Below are positions 26,142 through 35,115 of a stretch of 64,000 nt of DNA, piece after piece. The DNA lies in the NCBI RefSeq assembly GCF_024741815.1, contig NZ_CP102951.1:2805001-2869000 (forward strand). The letters run 5' to 3'. This DNA comes from Pseudomonas sp. LS1212 (GTDB taxonomy: Bacteria; Pseudomonadota; Gammaproteobacteria; Pseudomonadales; Pseudomonadaceae). Under the pieces are notes generated by a model, which was not told the DNA's origin, did not search any database, and was given only the letters and a program-made list of their open reading frames with translations. The position numbers were made by a program, and so were the translations under genes. Each line of letters starts with the position of its first letter. The stretch's first letter is position 1.

Positions 26142-26179
26142 GGGGCCGTCACAGAATTCGGAAAAAATCGTACGCTAAG
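26142..26179 (+). repeat. Left terminal inverted repeat
   Basis: Begins GGGGCCGTCACAGAATTCGG and ends TCGTACGCTAAG. It is nearly the end of the second transposon at 32495, with the outer bases different. Left-hand TATTA directly precedes it. Confidence 0.85.
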
Positions 26180-26225
26180 CCTTTCCGTTGCAGAGGGGCG
26201 GCCTTGAAACACTTCCCCATAGCAC

Positions 26226-26702
26226 TCAGGCGGGCTGTCGCTGCAGCTTCAGGACCAGAGCCAGGCCGACCGGGAGGTTGCCCGGCAGGTTACGCACCCC
26301 GCAGACCGTACGCACATGTCCGGCCCGCTCGGCAAAGACCTGGACGAGAAGCTCCGAAGCGCTGTCAATCACCTGCGGGTGGTTAATAAACGATTCTTCG
26401 CAGGCCACATAGGCATCCAGGCGCACCACCTGCCTGATGTGATCGAGGCTGCCAAGGTGACGAAAGGCCTGTGCCAGCGTATTGAGCAGGCTGAGCCGGG
26501 CGGCTTCGCGTCCGGCCTCGATGGAAACCTCCCGGCCGAGCAGGCCGGTCAAGGCGGGCTTGCCCGCGCTGACCGGACCCTGCATGGAGATATGCAGCAT
26601 CGAGCCCGCTTCCACCACCGCCCGGTAGGCCCCCAGGGGGGCGGGTGGCGTGGGCAGTTGCCAGCCAAGCTGGTGCAGGCGTTCCAGAGTTTTATCGCGC
26701 AT
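26226..26702 (-). CDS. RidA-family (YjgF/UK114) protein, subgroup without the usual catalytic Glu
   Basis: A 158-residue protein; the Rid fold is visible as SMQGPVSAG, RLDAYVACEE and LPVGLALVLKLQ. Canonical RidA deaminates reactive imines using Arg and Glu near the C-terminus (R..., VEIE). Here the expected IEIE is GLAL, so the Glu seems absent and it belongs to an atypical Rid branch. The start at 26702 (MRDKTL) follows ATGGAGGCCGTC; an upstream ATG exists at 26741. The preceding gene's stop is 26729, so the two genes are 26 bp apart in one operon. Confidence 0.82.
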   Translation of the reverse strand: MRDKTLERLHQLGWQLPTPPAPLGAYRAVVEAGSMLHISMQGPVSAGKPALTGLLGREVSIEAGREAARLSLLNTLAQAFRHLGSLDHIRQVVRLDAYVACEESFINHPQVIDSASELLVQVFAERAGHVRTVCGVRNLPGNLPVGLALVLKLQRQPA

Positions 26703-26728
26703 GACGGCCTCCATCTTTCCGCTTGCCT

Positions 26729-27763
26729 TCACTCGGCCCATGGCAGTAGGACGATGCTGCCTCGAGCCAGGTTGCCGGCAATTCGCTCATGCGCCTGGGC
26801 CGCCTTGGAAAGTGGCAGCACGCTGTCGATGACCGGCTTGATCTTTCCTTCGCGGATGGGATCCAGCCAAGCCGCGAAGTCTTCGATATCGCCGACCAGG
26901 GTCCCGCGCAGCTGCTTCTGTGTGAAGAAGAAGTTGCGGACATCGAAGGTCACCTCAGGGCCGGCCATGAAGCCCATGGTCACGATGATGCCTTGGGGTT
27001 TCACCGCATCGATGGTGCGTGCCAGGACGTCACCGCCCAGGTTGTCGATGGCCACATCGACGCCCCGGCCATCCGTCCATGCAGTCAGGGCCTGGACGAA
27101 ATCCTCCTTGCCGGAGTTGATCACGAGTTCGGCGCCAAGGCTCTTGGCCAGTTCCGCGGAGGCTTCGCTCTGCACGGTCACGGCGACGCGGGCCCCGAGC
27201 GCCCGGGCGACCTGAATGCTCATGATACCGGTGCTTGATGCTCCGGCATGGATGAGCACGCGATCGCCTGCCTTGACCTCGCCGACGATCTGCACCGAAC
27301 GGATGGCGATGAGCAGGGCCACCGGCATGGCGGCGATCTGCTCCACCGGCAGACCTGAGGTGTCACGCAGCAGCCAGGCTTCGGGAACCACCACGTACTG
27401 GGCATAGGTACCCTGGATATGAGCGCCGGGAATCGCGTAGCTCACAGCCGCTGTGACCGGTCGGATATGTGCCTCGGCGGGATCGGTCGGGTAGCCCGGC
27501 ATGGCGATCACCCGGTCGCCGACCGCGAAGCGGCTCACCTCGGTACCGAGTTCGGCGACTTCACCTACCGCGTCTGAGCCCAGGATATGGGGGAAGAGCA
27601 GGTGGGGGTTTATCTGTCCCAGACGGACATAGTGGTCGAGACGGTTGATGCCTGCGGCGAGTACCTTGACCAGTACCTGGCCGGGGCCGGGAGTCGGGGT
27701 GGGGATGTCTTCGATGCGGATCTGCTCGGGTCCGCCAAAGGCATGAATGACTGCAGCTTTCAT
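26729..27763 (-). CDS. NADPH:quinone reductase-like zinc-less alcohol dehydrogenase
   Basis: A 344-residue MDR-superfamily oxidoreductase. The N-terminal GroES fold has PTPTPGPGQVLVKV and the Rossmann motif is HAGASSTGIMSIQVAR. Zinc ligands of true alcohol dehydrogenases are not evident, which favours the quinone/enone reductase branch. It is the first gene of the pair with RidA and is divergent from HxlR across 160 bp. HxlR-controlled quinone reductase genes commonly answer electrophile stress; the actual substrate here is unknown. Confidence 0.85.
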   Translation of the reverse strand: MKAAVIHAFGGPEQIRIEDIPTPTPGPGQVLVKVLAAGINRLDHYVRLGQINPHLLFPHILGSDAVGEVAELGTEVSRFAVGDRVIAMPGYPTDPAEAHIRPVTAAVSYAIPGAHIQGTYAQYVVVPEAWLLRDTSGLPVEQIAAMPVALLIAIRSVQIVGEVKAGDRVLIHAGASSTGIMSIQVARALGARVAVTVQSEASAELAKSLGAELVINSGKEDFVQALTAWTDGRGVDVAIDNLGGDVLARTIDAVKPQGIIVTMGFMAGPEVTFDVRNFFFTQKQLRGTLVGDIEDFAAWLDPIREGKIKPVIDSVLPLSKAAQAHERIAGNLARGSIVLLPWAE

Positions 27764-27922
27764 GATGAATCCTCGAATCGTTGTCTGGGATGTAGAAGTG
27801 CTCTGCGCCCCACGGACGCCTAAATTTGTGGCGACCCCAATGGTATTGTTATCGTATTAGCTGTAGGGATTCTTTGTACAGTAGGCACCTTTTTGTTATA
27901 TAGACACATTTTGGTTACCAAT

Positions 27923-28297
27923 ATGATGAATAAAGCCTCTGAGACCTTCGTGCTGAGAGAGAACTGCCCGCAGCGACGTATTCATTACGTGCTGAATGGC
28001 AAGTGGACGTCGATGGTGCTTTATGCCCTGAGCCATGGGGCCATGCGCACGGGGCAACTGGAGCGGACGCTGCCGGGTATCTCCAAGAAAATGCTGACCC
28101 AGACACTCAGGGAGGTGGAAAGCGCCGGTCTGGTTAAACGCGAGGTGTTCAACGTGGTACCGCCGAAGGTGGAATATTCCCTGACCCCCCTGGGCGAAAC
28201 CTTCGTCGAACCACTGCAGGCGCTGTATAACTGGGCTGCGAGGAATTCGGCGGCCCTGGATGAGCTGGAGCGGAATATCCAAGCAGTGAAGACCTGA
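27923..28297 (+). CDS. HxlR-family transcriptional regulator
   Basis: A 124-residue MarR-like winged-helix regulator of the HxlR (DUF24) family: KWTSMVLYALSHGAMRTGQL, then LPGISKKMLTQTLRE and the wing VPPKVEYSLTPLGET. It has one Cys near the start (ENCPQR), as in redox-sensing HxlR proteins. Start candidates at 27923 and 27926 lack a clear ribosome site. It is divergent from the quinone-reductase gene and lies inside the mobile element, so it very likely controls the divergent pair. Confidence 0.85.
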   Translation: MMNKASETFVLRENCPQRRIHYVLNGKWTSMVLYALSHGAMRTGQLERTLPGISKKMLTQTLREVESAGLVKREVFNVVPPKVEYSLTPLGETFVEPLQALYNWAARNSAALDELERNIQAVKT

Positions 28298-28385
28298 CGG
28301 TGACTGGGAACAGTCGCTAACGGTCACAGTACGATCACGATAGATCCGCAGCGCTGAAAATGGTGTGTATTGACGCACTAATCCT

Positions 28386-28490
28386 AAGTTATGCGACAGG
28401 TGGCTGATCGCCGATATTGTTGCTTTGGACTTGTCGCGTAAGTCTGTCGCGGGTAGTAAATTACTGGCGACTACTTATGCGACAGGTGCG
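28386..28490. other. res-like recombination site
   Basis: Two direct copies of TTATGCGACAGGTG at 28389-28402 and 28475-28488, with inverted partial copies (CTTGTCGCGTAAG) between. The spacing and the place directly before a resolvase gene fit a Tn3-type res site. Confidence 0.65.
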
Positions 28491-28492
28491 GT

Positions 28493-29056
28493 ATGCAAAA
28501 CGAAGGGTAGCGGATTGGATACGCTCGGGTATCTACTCAGGGGCAGGATCTGGAGCAACAGCGGATTGCCCTAGGGCAATACGGTTGTCAGCGGATTTTC
28601 GAAGAGAAGGCCAGTGGGGCCAAGCGAGACCGTCCAGAACTGAGTCGGCTGCTCGATCATTTGCGACCAGGTGATGTGCTGACCGTGACGCGGTTGGATC
28701 GCTTGGCCAGGTCTACGACCGACTTGCTTCACATTGCGGAGCGGCTCAAAGACATAGGGGCAGGTCTGCAGTCATTGGCTGAGCCATGGGCCGACACCAC
28801 TTCACCCGCTGGACGTATGGTTCTAACGATCTTCGCCGGGATCGCTGACTTTGAGCGGTCTCTTATTGGTGAACGCACCAGTGCTGGCCGAGCTGCTGCG
28901 AAAGCCAAAGGCGTTCGATTTGGGCCAAAGCCTGTTCTGAGTCCTGAGCAGGTAGCTCATGCGCGACGGTTGATCGATGAGGGCCAGTCAGTGGCCGAGG
29001 TTGCACGTCTTTTGGGGGTTCATCGGGCAACGCTATATCGCGCCTTACCTCAATAG
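28493..29056 (+). pseudogene. Serine resolvase (tnpR-like) broken by an amber codon
   Basis: The frame starts at ATG 28493 (MQNEG), then meets TAG at codon 6, then continues RIGYARVSTQGQDLEQQRI with the catalytic Ser in ARVS, the helix YLLHIAERLKDIG-type region and a C-terminal HTH (SVAEVARLLGVHRATLYRAL). Every later codon is in frame to 29056. No in-frame ATG, GTG or TTG lies between the stop and the Ser. A single AAG to TAG change explains it. It belongs to the Tn3/Hin family. Confidence 0.72.
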
Positions 29057-29091
29057 GTAGAACGGGACATTCGTTAAATGCTCCCTTACAC

Positions 29092-29115
29092 AAGAGCCCG
29101 CTTCCGCGGGCTCTT
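29092..29115 (+). terminator. Intrinsic terminator
   Basis: AAGAGCCCGC, loop TTCC, GCGGGCTCTT then TG. It ends the resolvase frame region. Confidence 0.7.
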
Positions 29116-29177
29116 TGTCCGTTGGCTACCGCCGCTAGGCACTGCGTTTAAAACCAGACACCGGCCACATCCTTTGG

Positions 29178-29215
29178 CTTAGCGTACAAAAATTTCCGTT
29201 TTCTGCGACTCCCCC
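29178..29215 (-). repeat. Right terminal inverted repeat
   Basis: Read inward on the minus strand it is GGGGGAGTCGCAGAAAACGG ... GTACGCTAAG. TATTA follows it at 29216-29220, the copy of the left flank. Confidence 0.85.
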
Positions 29216-29750
29216 TATTAGCCCGAGGCGGTATCTACAATGTGCAACAAATGGTTTGACCTAATCGAGTGACTACCGGCTTTTGCGATGACAGTGATGA
29301 TGACGATAAACGGCAGACATCCCGACTGAAAACCTGAAGACCAAGACAGTCTTTTTAACGGCTGATCCCTTTATCAAGGACAGTTGGGAGCGACTTCTCA
29401 TCAGGGGCCGAGCGCTAACAACCGTGCTCACCATGAGGAGCCCGAATACATTAGCGCAAGCATGCTGTACCGTTCATCACGCTGGGTTGCAGGAGGCGGG
29501 CTGACCATAAGGCCACGCTGTAGAGTCCATAATTCCTGTGCCGCGGAAACTATGACTTTTCAGAATTTCCCTAATCGCAAAACGCACTAAAGAAAAGTTT
29601 GCAGGGGGTTTACGTCTTGCCTATTCTTATTGCGCACTGTTTCAATGGTTCTAAGGCCGCATCTGTCGTGTGATTCGACGACGCTTTTCAGGTAGTAGTT
29701 GACAAGCTGTTCGATTACTCCGCAGCTTGCATTCAAGCGGGAAACTATTG
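29216..29750. other. Gene-free stretch right of the first element
   Basis: About 535 bp with lower GC and no frame I can support. A TTGACA hexamer lies at about 29699 without an obvious -10. The last bases lead into the ORF at 29751. Confidence 0.6.
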
Positions 29751-30056
29751 ATGGCCAAATTAACGATCGATCTGCAGGATGGCTTTTCGAAAGAGAAGAT
29801 CGTTGTGAGCATTGCTGGACGTTTGATTTTTCAGCAAGAGAATCTTTCCACTCGTACTCAGATCGGGCTCGCCGCATCATTTTCCACAACGGTGGCCGGA
29901 GGATTGGTTATCCTGAGTTTTCTATTTCCTGATCGCAGTGACAAGCCCCAAACGCTGTCTCTGACTATTCACGACGATACGTATCTTGGCGTTTCATTGG
30001 ATGCTGAAGGCTTGATTGTTTCGAAGTCGTCAAATGCTCCCTTCATGTATGCGTGA
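29751..30056 (+). CDS. Small protein, unknown function
   Basis: A 101-residue protein with a predicted all-beta pattern (KLTIDLQDGF, KIVVSIAGRLIFQ, YLGVSLDAEGLIVS) and a short C-terminal PFMYA. No signal peptide or membrane segment. It is followed after 50 bp by the metalloprotease gene on the same strand, so the two are probably one transcript. I do not recognise a named family. The start at 29751 gives the beta-sandwich-like core directly. Confidence 0.6.
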   Translation: MAKLTIDLQDGFSKEKIVVSIAGRLIFQQENLSTRTQIGLAASFSTTVAGGLVILSFLFPDRSDKPQTLSLTIHDDTYLGVSLDAEGLIVSKSSNAPFMYA

Positions 30057-30106
30057 TATTACCATTCAGGCTGTGCATTCCTTAACCTTGCAAAGGAGAT
30101 ATCAAC

Positions 30107-32338
30107 ATGCAAAAGTCAACTCCGCACGAGGGCAGTCAAGAAGGGATCTACGCCAGCGGATCCGAAGCCATGATGCCAGGTGCCATACCCTGGCCGGTAT
30201 CCGCTATTTCGGTCAGCGGCCTTTACAAACTGAGCACTGACCGCAAATTAACTTTTGTGCCGCACCTCGAGCAAAGTGTTCAAAGTGCTTATCAGAGTCA
30301 GGAACTTGAACAGGAATACCCAGAGCCAGACCTCTATGATGGCGGTACCGAGGCCATGTTAGCGGGCATCAAGACACAGGAGGAGTTAAGGCTTGACGTA
30401 GATGGCCCTTACCCACAAATGACGGCCAGTGGCACCATCACGCGCTCCTTTTTTGGCCGCACCCATTGGATCGCAAAATTAAAGCGTAGTGGCCGTTTTA
30501 GTTGGAGTGGTCATATTTGGTTCAAGGAGGGACACCTTGCGTTCTTACCCCAGACCAATATAGAAGTCACCGTATCAAACAGCCTGCATAACCATCAGCG
30601 CCGTATCACAGCCAGGTTTAGCGGCGGTGGCGCGCCAGTCCGTATCCGCGCGTTTCGCTTTCACTCGGCCTATTACCACGATGTCGAGTTTGAGTTCGAC
30701 CGCACGCAGGGCATTACGGCAGTCACTTCGATCGACACGGATGCACACCCGAACAGGCCGGCCTCCATTCCGACCGAAAGTCTCTCGATTGACACGGTGT
30801 TTCGTCGGGTCGGGTTTAAGACCACCCGCTTGCCGGGCAATGACATTCCACTGGCCAGCGCGGGCGGTAACGCCACCTGGAGCGACATGGAAATGCACAA
30901 TGCCATGCAAACCTATTGGTCAAAATTCGCCGACAAACCGCAATGGAGCCTGTGGACGTTTTTTGCCAATCGCCACGATATGGGGCCCAGCCTGGGCGGC
31001 ATAATGTTTGACGACATTGGCCCCAATCACCGCCAGGGTACGGCCTTGTTTTACGACTCCTTCATCTCGCAAGCGCCGGCCGGGGATGCGGCTCCGGGCG
31101 CCTGGGTTAACCGCATGCGTTTCTGGACGGCCGTGCATGAAATGGGGCATGCGTTCAACCTGGCGCATTCCTGGCAAAAATCCCTGGTGGTTGGCGGTAA
31201 AGGCCCCTGGATTCCGCTGGCCAATGAACCCGATGCGCGCAGTTTCATGAACTACCCCTACAATGTGGCCGGTGGACAAACGGCGTTCTTCTCCGATTTT
31301 GAATACCGTTTCAGCGACAGCGAGTTACTGTTCCTGCGCCACGCGCCCAAGCAGTATGTGCAAATGGGCAATGCGGACTGGTTTGACGATCACGGCTTCG
31401 AGCAAGCGGAAATATCGGCCGAACCCTCGTTGCGCCTGGAGATCAGGGTCAACAAAGAGCAGGCCCGCTTTGAGTTCCTTGAACCGGTTATGCTTGAGTT
31501 GAAGTTGACCAATGTTTCCGATCAACCGAAGTTGCTGCCTGACGATTTGCTCACCAATAGCGAGGCCATGACCGTCATCATCAAGCGCGCTGGTCAAACC
31601 GCCAAGGCACGCTTGTCCTACGCTCACTATCTGCGCAAGCCGGGGCAGATAGTGTTAAAGAGTCGAGAGTCCATCTACGAGTCACTGTTCGTGGCTGCCG
31701 GTCGTGGAGGCTGGCAAATCGCCGAACCTGGAAACTATCTGGTACAAATTTGTCTGCACAGGGGCGACGAGGACATAGTCTCGAATCCATTGAAAGTTCG
31801 GGTGCAGCCGCCGCTACAGAAGCAAGAGGAATTGTTGGCGCAGGATTTTTTTGAGGACGATGTGGGCCGCGTGCTCACCTTCGATGGTGGTAACTACAGC
31901 CGCCTTGCCAATGATACCTTGCAGGAAGTTGTCGCCAAACTGCCCGACCGGCTGGTGACTGCTCACGCGAAAGTTGCGCTGTTCATGGCGAATATGGCTG
32001 ACGTCAAGTGCCTGGATGTCAGTAAGGATGCACCGCGTATTATTGTGCAGAAAGCCAAGTACGACGAAGCCAGGCGGGAGCTGGAGAAACTCTTCTCCAA
32101 ACAAGCCGATGCCGTCGCCGAGACCTTGGGGCATATTGATTACAATAATTATGTCAATAAGTTCTGCGATGCAGTCGGCGTTGATACCGGCAAGGAAGCG
32201 CTGACGAGCATCACCAATACGCTAAAAGCCGCAGCGCAGGCATTGACCGCATGCAGCGTTAAAAAAGAAGTTGTACAAAAACTCGAAGAGCGGATGAAGC
32301 TGGCGAGCAAGGAAGTCAAGGAAGTCAAGGCCTCTTAA
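30107..32338 (+). CDS. Large metzincin-like metallopeptidase
   Basis: A 743-residue protein with AAGGAGATATC before the ATG. The zinc motif is HEMGHAFNLAH (H344, E345, H348, H354), a HExxHxxxxxH metzincin motif, and about 27 residues later SFMNYPY gives the Met-turn (M381). It has no signal peptide. The N-terminal half carries an unrecognised domain; the C-terminal third has an Ig-like region, then a Lys/Glu-rich helical tail (EKLFSKQ, KEVVQKLEERM). It sits between two Tn3-type elements, with a terminator 20 bp downstream. Peptide or protein cleavage is likely; substrate and location are unknown. Confidence 0.8.
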   Translation: MQKSTPHEGSQEGIYASGSEAMMPGAIPWPVSAISVSGLYKLSTDRKLTFVPHLEQSVQSAYQSQELEQEYPEPDLYDGGTEAMLAGIKTQEELRLDVDGPYPQMTASGTITRSFFGRTHWIAKLKRSGRFSWSGHIWFKEGHLAFLPQTNIEVTVSNSLHNHQRRITARFSGGGAPVRIRAFRFHSAYYHDVEFEFDRTQGITAVTSIDTDAHPNRPASIPTESLSIDTVFRRVGFKTTRLPGNDIPLASAGGNATWSDMEMHNAMQTYWSKFADKPQWSLWTFFANRHDMGPSLGGIMFDDIGPNHRQGTALFYDSFISQAPAGDAAPGAWVNRMRFWTAVHEMGHAFNLAHSWQKSLVVGGKGPWIPLANEPDARSFMNYPYNVAGGQTAFFSDFEYRFSDSELLFLRHAPKQYVQMGNADWFDDHGFEQAEISAEPSLRLEIRVNKEQARFEFLEPVMLELKLTNVSDQPKLLPDDLLTNSEAMTVIIKRAGQTAKARLSYAHYLRKPGQIVLKSRESIYESLFVAAGRGGWQIAEPGNYLVQICLHRGDEDIVSNPLKVRVQPPLQKQEELLAQDFFEDDVGRVLTFDGGNYSRLANDTLQEVVAKLPDRLVTAHAKVALFMANMADVKCLDVSKDAPRIIVQKAKYDEARRELEKLFSKQADAVAETLGHIDYNNYVNKFCDAVGVDTGKEALTSITNTLKAAAQALTACSVKKEVVQKLEERMKLASKEVKEVKAS

Positions 32339-32357
32339 TCTATCTTTTTTGTGTTAC

Positions 32358-32379
32358 GCCGGAGCCCTTGGGCTCCGGC
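32358..32379 (+). terminator. Intrinsic terminator of the metalloprotease gene
   Basis: GCCGGAGCC, loop CTTG, GGCTCCGGC followed by TGGTTT. It lies 20 bp after the stop codon. Confidence 0.72.
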
Positions 32380-32494
32380 TGGTTTGACCATTGAGCGACA
32401 CTGGAAGGCGCTCGTCAGAATAGGCGTGGTTCGCCCCTTGGCACCCTGCCTCATCACCCTTCCGAGAAACCGAGAACCGTGTCGCGACACCTAA

Positions 32495-32532
32495 GGGGAG
32501 CCTACAGAATTCGGAAAAAATCGTACGCTAAG
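32495..32532 (+). repeat. Left terminal inverted repeat
   Basis: GGGGAGCCTACAGAATTCGG followed by AAAAAATCGTACGCTAAG; 38 bp. One C/T difference from the right repeat. Confidence 0.92.
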
Positions 32533-35112
32533 GTTTTCCGACTTGTCGTAGCGGCCTGAATTTCCCGTCTTCCAGCTTGCGACTCTGCCGCCAGACATAG
32601 TCGCCAGTCAGGTTGATGTGCTCCCAGCCCAACGGCGACAGGTATTGAAACAGGTCGGTGTTCACCGGCTTTCCGGCGTCAGTCAGCCCCTGGGTGGCGC
32701 GCTCCAGGTAGACCGTGTTCCACAGCACAATAGCGGCAGTCACCAGGTTGAGGCCGCTGGCACGGTAGCGCTGCTGTTCGAAGCTCCGATCCCTGATTTC
32801 ACCGAGACGGTTGAAGAATACCGCCCTGGCCAGGGCATTGCGTGCCTCGCCCTTGTTCAACCCGGCATGCACACGACGGCGTAGCTCAACACTTTGCAGC
32901 CAGTCCAGGATAAACAGCGTGCGCTCGATCCGGCCCAACTCCCGCAGGGCCACGGCCAAGCCATTCTGGCGTGGTGTGCGTATAGAACAGCCGCCCCGGT
33001 TCGTTACCGTACTTCGGGTTGACGTGCCCAGTGCTTTCGCCTCGACCGCCTGCGCGGAATCGCTGGCCATCGGAGGATGAGGTGGTGCCGCCTCCCCAGT
33101 TGGCAGCAAAGGAGTGATGGAACTGGCTGTTGACCAGCTCGGCGAGTGCCGCCGAGTAGGTTTCGTCGCGGATGTGCCAGGCTTGCAGCCAAGACAGCTT
33201 GGCGTAGGTCATGCCCGGACTCGACTCGGCCATTTTGGTCAACCCGATGTTGATGGCATCGCCGAGGATCGCCGACAGTAACAGCGTTCGATCCTCGGCC
33301 TGGGCACCATCCTTCAGGTGGGTAAAGTGACGGGTGAACCCTGTCCACTCATCCACGTCCATCAGCAACTCGGTGATCTTGATGCGCGGCAGTAGCTGAC
33401 TGGTTTTGTCGATCAGCGCCTGGGCGGTGTCCGGAACTGCCGCATCCAGTGGCGTGATCTTCAATCCGGATTCGGTGAGGATGGCGTCGGGGAGCTCGTT
33501 GTCCTTGGCCAGCTTGGCGACGGTAGCCAGTTGCTCATTCAGCAACTGCAAGCGCTCCTCTAGGAACTGGTCGCGGTTGGGATTGATCGCCAATGGCAAC
33601 GCCTGTTCCTGCTTGAGCGCGGCAAACTTCGCAGGCGGCAGTAGGTAATCTTCAAAGTCACGGAACTGTCGTGAGCCCTTCACCCAAATGTCGCCGGAGC
33701 GCAGCGCGTTTTTCAGTTCGGACAAGGCGCATATCTCGTAAAAGCGCCGGTCAATTCCTTCCGGCGTGATCACCAACGGTTTCCAGCGCGGTTTGATGAA
33801 GGTGGTCGGCGCGTCCGACGGCACCTTGCGCAGGTTGTCTGCGTTCATCTCGCGCAGCTGCTGGATGGCATCCAGCACACGCTGTGCTGCCGGCGCGGCC
33901 CGCAGCTGAAGCACCTCTAAAAAGGCCGGGGTGTAGCGGCGCAGCGTGTTGAAGTTCTCGCTGACCAGGTGCAGATGATCGAAGGCCTCGGGGCGGGCCA
34001 GCAGCTCGGCATCGGTGACGCTCTGGGCGAATTCGTCCCAAGGGATGACGGCCTCAATGGCGGCGAAGGGATCGTCACCGGACGCTTTGGCATCCAGCAA
34101 GGCTTGGCCTATCTTCGAGTACAGGCGCACCTTGTCGTTGATCGCCTTGCCCTGTTTCTGGAACTGCTGCTGATGCTTGTTCTTGACACTGCTGAACAGC
34201 TTGATCAGGATGCGGTCGTGCAGATCCACCAGCTCATCGGTCACCGTCGCGGTGCTTTCCAGCACGACGGCCACTAGGGTGGCGTAGTGCCGTTCGTTCT
34301 CGAACTTGCCTAGATCCTGAGGCGTCATTTGCCCACCCTCGCGGGCCAGCTTCAGCAGGCGGTTCTGGTGGATGTGCCGGTCGAGCCCTTCCGGCAAGGC
34401 CACCAGCTGGAAGATTTTCAGCCGCTCGATGTGCTCCATCATGTGCCGCGAATTCGTTTTCAGCGGTGACTGTCTCAACCAGGTCAACCAAGTGCTATTG
34501 CTGCCTGCTTTAACGGTCAGCAGTTCGTCGAGCTTGTTCCGGTGCTGTTGGTTCAGCGGCTCGATCAAGGCGCGGTAGACCCTCCGGTTGGCTCGTGCCA
34601 CTGCTTCGGAGCAGGCCCGATCAATCACCGTCAGCGTGGGTAAGATCCGCCGTTGCTGACGCAGACTCTCCAGAGCCTGTCCGGCTAGTAACAGGCCTTT
34701 GTCGGTTTGCTGGGCCAGTTCGGTCAGCTCGCGTACCAGGGCGCGAAAGTCCGACAGCCCGAACGGCAGCAAGCCGAGGTAGGTACGCAATTCCTGGGCA
34801 TGCTCACGGCGGGTGACATCGCGCTCACTCACCATATTTCGTCCAACTTTCGGGCGCCGCCTGAACCTGTCGGACCACCCGCTCAATTACCGGGTCGGGC
34901 AGCACGCTGTCGCTGGCCAGCGCGTAACCGGGGTAGCGCAGCAGGCAGAGCTGTACGGCAAAGCCGAGGCGATTGGCGTCACCCCGGCGCTGAGGGATCA
35001 GCGACAGGTCGGACTCATTGAAGCTGTAGTAGCGGATCAGGTCGTCCTGGCTTTCCGGCAGCGCAAGCATAGTGTCGCGCTCAGAGGCCGAGAGTATCGA
35101 GCGACGGGGCAT
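32528..35112 (-). pseudogene. tnpA: Tn3-family transposase, frameshift and internal deletion
   Basis: Three pieces. The N-terminal piece (35112 to 34825) ends WTKYGE then stops. The middle piece resumes at ERDVTRREHAQELR; comparing the two shows a 4-bp tandem duplication GTGAGTGA at about 34824-34831 where one GTGA would restore Y-G-E-R-D-V. The middle piece reads VNPKYGNEPGRLFYTHT and then breaks off at about 32970-32985; the C-terminal piece resumes in another frame at RQNGLAVALRELGRIERT. About 110-130 residues between are missing, which in this family include part of the DDE catalytic core. Inactive on two counts. Confidence 0.85.
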
Positions 35113-35115
35113 GTA

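Larger units (their letters stand above)
26142..29215. mobile_element. Non-autonomous Tn3-like element (no transposase), 3,074 bp
   Basis: Bounded by 38-bp terminal repeats of Tn3 type at 26142-26179 and 29178-29215 (29 of 38 positions match after inversion), both ending in TACGCTAAG on the inner side. Flanked by an exact 5-bp repeat TATTA (26137-26141 and 29216-29220), the expected target duplication. Contents: RidA-family gene, quinone-reductase gene, divergent HxlR regulator, res-like repeats and a broken resolvase. There is no transposase, so it would need one in trans. This is the bounded unit, not a decayed stretch of ordinary genome. Confidence 0.85.
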
